The notes under the pieces are model-generated. The model worked only from the letters and a program-made list of their open reading frames with translations. It was not told the origin of the DNA and did no database searches. A stretch of 64,000 nucleotides of DNA, taken from a bacterium. Lineage in GTDB: Bacteria > Planctomycetota > Planctomycetia > Isosphaerales > Isosphaeraceae. Location of the stretch: contig WGMM01000043.1 of NCBI GenBank assembly GCA_016125085.1, positions 1 through 64,000 of the forward strand, given 5' to 3'. This document shows positions 18,122 to 27,500 of this stretch, piece by piece. The first letter of the stretch is position 1; every line of letters starts with the position of its first letter. The position numbers were made by a program, and so were the translations under genes.

Positions 18122-18883
18122 TCAATCGACGTCGTCCAGATCTATCTGCCGCTGCGACCGGTGCCGCAGAATCACGCCTTCCTTCAGATAAACGACTTCT
18201 ACGGCAATCTCCAGTGCGTGTTCGGCCACTCGCTTGAAATTGCGGACGATATTGATGACCCGCAGGGCCGAGTCGAAATTGTCGATGTTCTCCCGAATCG
18301 CCTGTTTCATCTGCTTGCGGACGGTGTTGCGAAGCCGCTCGATGGCCGCGTAGCGCGGGCCCTGCAGCAATGCCCGTGCGGCGGCCGCATCGTGTCGGGC
18401 CAGGGCGTCCATACTGTCCGAAAGGAGAGCCAGGCAGCCCATGGCGAGTTCTTCGAACTCAGGCCCCAGCGGCGGCCGGTTGATCGAGTCGTTCCACTTG
18501 CGGGCCCGAACCGCGATGTGGCTGGCCAGGTCGGAGAGCCGCTCCAGCATGCTGTTGAGCTTCAGAACCGCGGCGACTCGGCGAAGGTCGCTGGCGACCG
18601 GCTGATGCAGGGCCAGTATCGTCAGGCATTTTTCTTCGATACGCACTTCCCAGCGGTCCACCAGGCGTTCGTCGTCGATCACGTTATTCGTCAGGTCGGT
18701 ACGCTGATGCACCATGATGTCGACGGAATGCCGAAGCGCGTTCTCGACGACTGCCGACATGCGCAGCAATTCCGTCCAGAGCCGCTCCAGATCCCTCAGA
18801 AACAGCTGCCCGACAGTCGACTGACGGGGGCCCGGATCATTCCCGAAATTTTTGTCGTACGACATTTCCGGCGGCGTTGACAT
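18122..18883 (-). CDS. PhoU-family phosphate regulator (253 aa)
   Basis: This protein is all-helical with two PhoU repeats. The first is LRDLERLWTELLRMSAVVENALRHSVDI and the second includes FEELAMGCLALLSDSMDAL. The family signatures DDERLVDRWEVRIEEKCL and QPVASDLRRVAAVLK are present; in PhoU proteins the acidic E/DxxxD clusters bind metal. PhoU links the Pst phosphate transporter to the PhoR sensor and represses the Pho regulon when phosphate is plentiful. No pst, phoR or phoB gene is adjacent. The start at 18883 has a distant AAGGA; another ATG at 18865 is possible. An alkaline phosphatase occurs 38 kb away in the window. Confidence 0.9.
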   Translation of the reverse strand: MSTPPEMSYDKNFGNDPGPRQSTVGQLFLRDLERLWTELLRMSAVVENALRHSVDIMVHQRTDLTNNVIDDERLVDRWEVRIEEKCLTILALHQPVASDLRRVAAVLKLNSMLERLSDLASHIAVRARKWNDSINRPPLGPEFEELAMGCLALLSDSMDALARHDAAAARALLQGPRYAAIERLRNTVRKQMKQAIRENIDNFDSALRVINIVRNFKRVAEHALEIAVEVVYLKEGVILRHRSQRQIDLDDVD

Positions 18884-19569
18884 AAGGCGCAACCGATTCC
18901 TTGGCAAGATGCGGACGAGTGATTCGTGGTGCGTGAGACTTTCGATGCGAAGCGATGTCGAACAGCCCGGCCACGTCATTTCAGGTCGGAATGATCGAAA
19001 CAGCGGCCCCGTAGGCCGAAACGCATGGCGTCATTGGCCAGTCAGCCGCATTCGCTTCGAGGTCTCCCGAACCGTCGCTGACCTCCTGCGCGACAGGATA
19101 CGAAACATGCCCGGCTGAAATTCGCCTGAAACGAACGCGCTGCCGGCAATCTCCGATCCTCTTGCCATCCATTATTATCGGTAGACAGAATCGACAGCAA
19201 GCCGACTCTTGTCTCTCGCCACGAATTTCATGATGCCGACATGTCGCCAGCATCAGGTCGAAGCGCGGTCGATTTCCCGAAATTCCAGTGTCTTTCGCAG
19301 CGGCTGCCTGAACAGGCAGGCAACGCCTGACCCGAATTCGATGCCAGAACTTCGAAGGATCTTCATACGGCCAGATGTGCGAATTCCTCGACAATCACAG
19401 GCGATCGATATTGTCCGAATCCGGATTCGCTTATAATTGCAGACGGGACGCAGCGCGTCGAGGAACGCGAAATCGTCTCCCGGAAGTGTCCGGTAATGGC
19501 CTCAATTGCGTACGAGTTTGAGTGGTGCGCCGAACCGCTCGTTCCCCCATGGAATCCACCAGGTCGATC
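18884..19569. other. Divergent intergenic region between phoU and the second VWA gene
   Basis: These 686 bp between divergent genes hold no supported gene. The only signal seen is a promoter-like pair with a palindrome at 19411-19437, listed separately. Confidence 0.5.
19411..19437 (+). promoter_or_regulatory. Possible promoter with a 14-bp palindrome in the spacer
   Basis: TTGTCC (19411-19416) and a perfect TATAAT (19432-19437) are separated by 15 bp, shorter than usual. The spacer region carries the perfect palindrome CGAATCCGGATTCG (19416-19429). It points toward the VWA gene at 19570. The palindrome could be an operator that compensates for the short spacer. Confidence 0.35.
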
Positions 19570-21504
19570 ATGTCCGGAATTCCGACGGAAAACCGGTTTC
19601 TGAGATGGTCACGCCAGATGCTGGAGCGTGTGGCCTCAGGCTGGCTGGGCCGTCGTTTCGGCATTGACCGGGTCAATCCCGGCCAGGGCCCCGCATGGCT
19701 CTTGAGCCTCGCCCTGCACGGTGTGCTGGTGATCGCGCTGGTTCTCGTCAATTTCGCCGCGACACGACAGCGTGAAATCTTGAATTTCGTTTCGATCACC
19801 GACGTCGATACCGACCTTCCTGAAATGGAACGGCTGAACCTGGAGAATCTGGGCAACTCGCCCGATCCGACCGAGTCGGAAGCTCTGCCCGGCTCAGTGG
19901 CGATGCGGCTCTCTTCGGCCATCGTCGATTCGCCCCAGCTCGATCGCCTCGAAGACATCGCCGTCAACGACATCACCCAGCCTTCGTCCATGATCTTGCC
20001 CGAATCGGTACGCATCGATTCGTTCGTGTCGATTCGCGGCGCAGGCCCGGAAGTCGTCGGTGGGGTGGAAGGAGCCGTGGACCGCCTGGCTATCGAAATC
20101 CATAACCGGCTGAAGGACGGCCCGACACTCGTCGTCTGGCTCGCGGACGCCTCGGGGAGCCTGAATTCGGAACGGGAAAAACTGGCCAGCCATATCCGTA
20201 ACATTTACGGCCATATCGACAAGCTCGATACGGAACGCAAGTCAGCGGATGGGGCACTGATGGCGGCCGTCATCGGATTCGGCGAACGGCTCGAACCGAT
20301 GTCGGACAAGCCGCTAACCGATCCAGCCGCGATCGCCGATGCGATCCAGCGCGTAAAGGTCGACAAGACCGGAATCGAGAATGTCTTTCAGGCCGTGATC
20401 GCGGCCAGTCGAAAATATGCCGGGTTCCAGCTCGAAAAATCGCCGTGCCAGGTGATGATCGTAATTCTCACGGACGAAGTCGGCGACGATGACGGCTATC
20501 TGGAAGACGCGATCGCCGTCACCCGCCGCAACGCCACGCCCGTTTTCGTCCTTGGCTCCCCGGCCCTGTTCGGTCAGACGATCGGATACATGGACTATCG
20601 GGACCCGGAAACCGGTGAAGTCCAATACGGCCTGCAAGTGCGGCAGGGACCGGAAAGCGCCCGGCTGGAACAGATCCAGATTCCGTTCTGGTACCCCCAG
20701 CAGAACCCCGGCCAGCCGATGTCGTCCGGCTTCGGCCCATTCGCACTGAGCCGGCTGGCGGCTCAATCCGGCGGGATTTTCTTCATCAGCCGCGATCTGG
20801 AAGGATGGCGGCAGTTCCGGGGCGAACACCTGCGCGAATACCGACCCGATCTCGTGAGCCTGGCCGAATACGACCGGCTGATGGATAAGTCGCCGATCCG
20901 CCGGGCACTCGTACGTGCCTCGTCCGAAACCGCCCGGACCGTCCGCGAATCGCCCGGCCTCTTCTTCCCGCCCGTGGAAGACGCCAATTTCGATCTGGTC
21001 ATGAGCGATCAGCAGGCCCGCGCGGCCCAGTGGGGCTATGTGGTGGACAAAGCCATGATCCCAATCGCCGAAGCTGCCGCCGCACGGGACCGCGAACCTT
21101 CGCGCCGCTGGCGGGCTCACTTCGACTTGATGAAAGGCCGCCTGCTCGCCCTGAAAGTCCGCAGCCTGGAATACAACGCCATTTGCGCCCAGCTCCGCCG
21201 CGACAAGCCCAAATTCGCCCGCCCGCAATCGAACGCCTGGCGGCTGGAACCATCGGACGAAATCGTCACCAGCGACAAGGCCAGGGCCCTGGCTGTGGAG
21301 GCGACCGAGATCCTCAAAAAGATCGTGACCGAATATCCGCAGACTCCCTGGGCCGACCTGGCTGCACGTGAACTGGCCGCCCCGTTCGGGTTTCGATGGG
21401 TCGAACATTATATCCCGCCCGCTCGCCCCGGCCCGCCCGGCAACGGCAACGAGGCACCGCCGCCACGGCCTGCCCGACCGCCGAGGCCGGTCATCAAGCT
21501 GTGA
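19570..21504 (+). CDS. VWA-domain membrane protein, paralogue 2 (644 aa)
   Basis: A basic N-terminus leads to one transmembrane helix (about 41-62, PAWLLSLALHGVLVIALVLV). A linker of about 120 residues precedes a VWA domain with an intact MIDAS (D193, S195, S197 in LADASGS). VMIVILTDEVGDDDG supplies the acidic loop. The C-terminus ends in a TPR-like segment (KKIVTEYPQTPWADLAAREL) and a Pro/Arg-rich tail (PPARPGPPG and PPRPARPPRPVIKL). It is a clear paralogue of the gene at 4246-6258, aligned from membrane helix to C-terminus. The ATG at 19570 has AGG 6-9 bp upstream and gives a lead matching the paralogue; ATGs at 19549 and 19522 are alternatives. It converges with the giant beta-helix gene (22 bp between stops). 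Confidence 0.85.
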   Translation: MSGIPTENRFLRWSRQMLERVASGWLGRRFGIDRVNPGQGPAWLLSLALHGVLVIALVLVNFAATRQREILNFVSITDVDTDLPEMERLNLENLGNSPDPTESEALPGSVAMRLSSAIVDSPQLDRLEDIAVNDITQPSSMILPESVRIDSFVSIRGAGPEVVGGVEGAVDRLAIEIHNRLKDGPTLVVWLADASGSLNSEREKLASHIRNIYGHIDKLDTERKSADGALMAAVIGFGERLEPMSDKPLTDPAAIADAIQRVKVDKTGIENVFQAVIAASRKYAGFQLEKSPCQVMIVILTDEVGDDDGYLEDAIAVTRRNATPVFVLGSPALFGQTIGYMDYRDPETGEVQYGLQVRQGPESARLEQIQIPFWYPQQNPGQPMSSGFGPFALSRLAAQSGGIFFISRDLEGWRQFRGEHLREYRPDLVSLAEYDRLMDKSPIRRALVRASSETARTVRESPGLFFPPVEDANFDLVMSDQQARAAQWGYVVDKAMIPIAEAAAARDREPSRRWRAHFDLMKGRLLALKVRSLEYNAICAQLRRDKPKFARPQSNAWRLEPSDEIVTSDKARALAVEATEILKKIVTEYPQTPWADLAARELAAPFGFRWVEHYIPPARPGPPGNGNEAPPPRPARPPRPVIKL

Positions 21505-21526
21505 TAGCTGGGTGACTCGATCGACC

Positions 21527-24500
21527 TCAGAATTCGTACGCGCCCAGATCGACGGCAAGGCCCCGGATTCGCGGCCGGCCCGTGCCACGCTGATCGGTCG
21601 TGATCGAGAACGGCACGAAAGAATCGTCGCCAGCGTCGATCGCCGCGCTGCCGGCCAGGAGGGCGTATGTCCAGGTCGGCCCTCCGTTGTCCTGGAGCGT
21701 GCCCAGCAGCGGATCCGCGACGATCGTGCCGGTCAGCCCCGTGCCGCTACCGTCGCGAACCAGATTTTTCGATCCTGAAAAAATCCCTCGAAGGTCGCCG
21801 CCGGAAAGGCTGTTAGCGACAATCGAGTTTCTCAGATTCACCGTGCCAGGTGAACCGATGTAAATCCCGCCGCCTTCGTTCGCTGAATTGAAGGCGATCG
21901 TATTGTTGAGGATCGTCGCCGTACCGATGTTGTAGATCGCTCCGCCGACCCACACAGCCCGGTTTTCGCCATACGTCGAATTCGTGGAAGTGAGCGTGCC
22001 CCGGTTGGCGATCGCACCGCCACTCTGGGCGGAGTTACCGACAAAAGTCGAAGCAAGGATCGTGATATTGCCTGCTTCGCTACTGATCCCCCCGCCCTCA
22101 TAAGCTGAGGAATTGTTCCTGAACGTGCTCGTGGAGACGGCAAAGTCACCGGCTCCCGTATTGAAAACCGCACCGCCGGAGTAAGACGTGGAAGAGTTGT
22201 TCTGGAATGTCGAGCCGGTGACGGTCGCTTTGGCTCTATTGAAAATTCCACCGCCGGTCAGACCCGTATTGCCGCTGAACGTGATATCCTCAGCCGTCAA
22301 TTGACCCGGGCCTGAGTTGAAGATTCCGCCCCCTTCAATTGCCCGGTTGCTTGTGATTTGACTGGAACGGATCGTCAGATTGCCTTCGTTGAAAAGTGCG
22401 CCGCCTGCCCAGGCCGTCACGACATTGCCTGAAAGGGTCGAGCCGGTGATGGTCATGGTTCCCCGATTGTCGAGCCCGCCCGCGACATTCGAAGCCCGGT
22501 TGCCGGAGATGGTTCCGCCGGTGATGGTCGTCGTTCCGGCGTTGTAGATCGCCCCGCCGGTATTTTGGGCATAGTTGCCCGAGACGACCCCGCCTGAAAT
22601 GTTGAGGGTAGCGTTCGCCTCGTTCGATCCGCCGCCGCCGCTCCATAACGAGGCTTGATTGTCGCGAACGGTCGTGCCTGTGAGGGAAAGCACGCCGAAA
22701 TTGGCGAACCCGCCACCGCCAGGCGCGGAGTTGCCGGAGATCAAGCCGCCGGTCACGCTGAGCGTGGCACTCGCACCGTTGAAGATTCCGCCGCCAGTCC
22801 AGGCTGAAGTCGGCAGGACGTTGTTCGTGACGTTCGTATCGACGAGCGTCGCCGAACCTTCGTTGATGATTCCGGCTCCGTATCCCGTGGCCTGGTTGTC
22901 GACGATCGTGACCTGCGTCAGGGTGACTGTCCCGAAGTTGTAGACACCGCCACCACATGGACCAGTCGCGCCTGTCATCTGCGTATTGCGGACATTGGCT
23001 TTGCCACCCGTATAGTTCAGCAAGGCACCGCCACCGCCGATCGCGTACCCAAGGCTGAACTGGCTGTCGGAGAGTTCGAGCGTGCCTTCATTGAAGACCC
23101 CGGCACCGGCCCAGCCGTTCGCCCTGTTGCCCGTGAACGACGCGCCATTGACGAAGGTCGTCCCGGAAGCCGCGATACCTCCCCCGATCGGCGCGGCATT
23201 TTCGACGAAACTGGTGGCTTGAACGCTGAGCGTCGAACCCCAGTCGCTCCGGATGGCACCGCCGCCCCAACCCCAGGCGGTGTTGTTCGAAAAATTGCTG
23301 CTCAGGACAGACAGAGTTCCGGCACTATAGATCGCTCCGCCGGAGTGCGCGGAATTGCCGCTGAAGGCCGTGCCGCTGACGGTTATTCTGCCGTTCGCCA
23401 GGTTTTCGAGTGCTCCGCCGATCCAGCCCGTGGCCTGGTTGTTCTGAAAGGTCGATCGGGCGAGCGTGAGTTCGGCCCGATTGCCGATCGCTCCGCCTTC
23501 GTTCGCCTTATTGCCGACGAACTGGCTGTCCGTGATCGTCGCGACGCTGCGATTGTCGAGAACGCCGCCGAAATATTGGGCGCTGTTGGACCGGAACAGA
23601 ACGTTCGTGACCGCGAGCGTGCTCTCGTTGGAGATCGCACCGCCGGAACTGGAGGCATTACCTTCGAAGGTGCTTCCCTGGATCGACAGATTTCCCGCTT
23701 GCCAGTTCATCACGGCACCACCGTCGGGTGCGCTATTGCCCGTGAAAGTCACACGGTTGACGGTCAGGGTGCCTGCGTTGAAGATGGCTCCGCCGGCCCA
23801 GTCGGAGGCGTGGTTGCCGATGAAAGTCGAGTCGGAGATCGTCGTAGGACCGGCGACCGAAATGGCACCGCCGTGGATTTGCGACTTGTTGTTTTCGAAT
23901 ACGGAGCCGCGAACCTCCAGATTCGCTCCGGAATCGCTATTGATCGCACCGCCGATCGAAATGACGGACGAATTACCGATGAAGCGCGAGCCAGTGACGG
24001 TCGCCTTGCCTCGGTTCGCGATGGCACCGCCTGCGTAAACGGTGTCGTTATTCGTGAACAGGGTGCCATCGACTTCGATTTCGCCCACGTTCCTGATTGC
24101 ACCGCCGTGCAAACTTGCGTGATTCTCAGAGAACGATCCGCCGGTGATCCTGGCCATGCCGTAATTCAGGATCGCGCCGCCGAGAACCGCGGAATTGCCC
24201 GCAAAGACAGACACGTCGATCGTCGAGACTGCTGAGTCCTCCAGGAGCACGCCACCGCCCCTATTCAGGGAAACGTTGTTCGTAAACGTGCTCGCGACGA
24301 TATTCACGATGCCCCTGCCGTAAATTCCTCCACCGTATTGTTTGGCCTGATTCGACGTGATGGTGCAGGTGTCGATGACGAGCGTGCCGTCGCTCAGAAT
24401 CGCACCCCCGGCCGAAGCCACCACGCTGGCGGACTCATCCGCTGAGCCACCCTTCAGCGTCAGCCGGTCGAAGCGGGAATTCGCCCCGGCGTCGATCCGG

Positions 24501-27500
24501 AACAGTCGGAACGCCGGCAGGTTCGCCGTCGTGTCGCGGGCGATCGTCACGCCCGACGACCCGCCGGAAACGTTCACCTGCGACGTGATCACCACTTCGC
24601 CGGCGGTCAGCCACACGCCCGTCAGGCCTGCGGCGAACGTCACCGTGTGCGGGCCTGTCAGCGAATTGGCGTAAGTCACGGCTTCGCGAAGGGATGTCCA
24701 GCCGTCGGTCGGATTGACCAGGTCATCGGCCGTCGTCACGACAAGGCTCGGGGCTTCGACGAACTCGAACGAGCCAAGATCGACCGTTCCGCCCATGATC
24801 CGGGCGAATCCAGCCCCACGCTGGTCATACGCCAACGAGTTGCCCTGAGAATCGACGGCCAGGGCGTTCGAACCGGCATTGACCGCCGGGCTGTTCACGG
24901 GCAGGGCGTATGTCCAGGTCGGCCCTCCGTTGTCCTGAAGCGTGCCCAGCAGCGGATCCGCGACGATCGTACCGGTCAGCCCCGTGCCGCTGCCGTCGCG
25001 AACCAGATTTTTCGATCCTGAAAAAATCCCTCGAAGGTCGCCGCCGGACAGGCTGTTCGCGACGATCGAGTTTCTCAGGTTCACCGTGCCGGGCGATTCG
25101 TTGAAGATCCCCCCGCCATTGCTGGCAGAGTTGAAGGCGATCGTGTTCTGGAGGATCGTCGCCCTGCCGTTGTTATAAATCGCACCGCCAAGGTTCCCGG
25201 CCCGGTTTTCTCCATATGTCGAATTCGTGGAATTGAAAGTGCCCGTATTGAGGATCGCACCGCCGCTGTTCGATGCCGAATTGGCGATGAAGGAACTGGC
25301 TTCGACCGTCAGCACGCCAGCGGTCGTGTTGAAGACGGCTCCGCCATCGTACGCCGTGCGGTTGTCGCGCACAGTGCTCGACCGAATCGTCAGATTACCT
25401 TCGTTGAACAGAGCGCCGCCTGCCCAGCCCGTAACGACGTTGCCGGTCAGTGTCGAGCCGGACACGGTCATCGACCCCGCGTTGTAGACCGCGCCGCCGA
25501 CATCCCGGCCCGTGTTCCGGCTCAGGTCGCTGCCGGTCACGGTCGCCGTACCGAAGTTCGCGATCGCCCCGCCACCGCTGTTCGGCGCGGAGTTGTTCGT
25601 GAGCGTGCTGCCGGTGACCGTCAAAGTGCCGCCGTTGAGAATCCCGCCGCCGACCCAGCCAGTCGTCCGGTTGCCGTCGAGCGTGCTGTTGGTCAGCGTG
25701 AAATTCCCGGCATTCTGAACGCCAGCAGCATACGAGCCGAGGTTGTTCGCCAGCCGAATGCCGGTGGCGACGACAATCGTCTGGCTACCCAGGTACATGC
25801 CTCCGCCGTCCTGAACGGATGAATTGCTCGAAATTAAAGTGCCGGTGAACGTTGCGTTACCCGTATGGACAAAGATACCGCCGCCGTAAGTCGCCTGATT
25901 TCCGAAAAATGAGCCGCCGGTCACCGTCAGAATTCCACTGTTGATGAGCATGCCCCCGCCGGTGCCGCTGGCCGTGTTGTTCGCAACTGACCCACCGATG
26001 AGCGTGAGCATTCCGCTGCTGTTCGCTTCGCTGAATATGCCGCCTCCGCTGCCGCTGGCCGTGTTGCTCACGATCGTGGTGTCGATGATCGTCGTCTTGC
26101 CACCTGATAAGTTCGACAAACCGCCACCGGTATTTGCCCGATTCTCGCGGATCGTACTCGACTCGATCGTCAGGTTTCCTTCGTTGAATAAAGCGCCGCC
26201 GGCCCAGCCCGTGACCACGTTACCGGTCAGTGTCGTTCCGGTGACTTTCATTGTGCCGGTGCTGTAAATCGCACCGCCGACATCTCTGGCAATGTTTTGT
26301 CTCAGGTCGCAGTCGGTCACCTCCGCCGTGCCGGAGTTCGCGATCGCTCCGCCACCTCCGTTCATCGCGGTGTTGTTCGCCAAGCTGCTCCCGCTCAATT
26401 TCAGCGTGCCGGAATTGGCGATCCCGCCGCCCACCCAACTCGTCGCCCTGTTACCCTGCAACGTACTGTCGGACAGCGTGAGCAACCCGTCATTCTGCAC
26501 ACCGCCGGAAAACAATCCCTGGTTGTCGATCAGCCGAACTCCTGTGACATCGGACGACGCCTGGATTCCCACATACAGACCACCCCCGTTCTGGCTTGCT
26601 AAGTTTCCCGAAATCAAGGCACCCGAAATCGACGCTTTACCCGTGTAAACGAAAATTCCGGCGCCGTAGCTGGCCTGATTGACGGAGCAAGTCCCGCCGA
26701 TGAGCGTCAGCATTCCGCTACCGCTTGTGGTGCTGAAGATGCCCCCGCCGCTGACGATCGCCGTGTTGCTTACGATCGTGGTGTCGATGACCATGGCCTT
26801 GCCGCCCGCGAAGTTCATCAAGCCGCCGCCGGTATTGCCCCTGTTTTCACGGATTGTACTCGACTCGATCGTCAGGTCGCCTTCGTTGAAAAGTGCGCCG
26901 CCGGACCAGCCTGCAGCCATGTTGCCGATCAGCGATACCTCGGCGATCGTCATCGTTCCATGGTTGAAAATCGCGCCTCCGACAGATTTGGCCGAGTTCC
27001 CGCGCAGCTCGCTGTCGGTTACGCTCGCAGTGCCGAAGTTCGCGATCGCACCGCCGGATCCGGTCGTCGTGACATTGTTCAGAAAGTTCGTGGCCGTCAA
27101 TTGCACGGTGGCGATGTTCCAAAGCGCTCCGCCGTCCGCGGCTTTGTTGCCGATGAAGGACGAATCACGGAAGGTCGAAAACAGTCCGGCGTTCGTCGCA
27201 TGCACGGCGCCGCCTGTCTGAGCGGCTGAATTTTCGGAAAATGTCAGACCGGTACCTGTAATCTTGCCTTCGCTGTAAATCGCTCCGCCGTTGGCCGTCG
27301 TCGAATTATTCTCGAACACGAGATTCGAAAGGATCAGCATGGAATTGCCGTTGGCGATCGCGCCGCCGCCTTTGCCCGCTGCGGAATTGCCAGTGAACCG
27401 TGTGCCGTCGATCGTCGAAATGCCGAAGTTCGTCAACCCGCCGCCCTGGCCCAGCGAGACGTTGTCCCGAATCTGACCGCCGCGAATGTCGTATGTTCCA

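Noticed and set aside
20314-21588. 424-residue minus-strand frame
   Set aside because: Antisense shadow of the second VWA gene.
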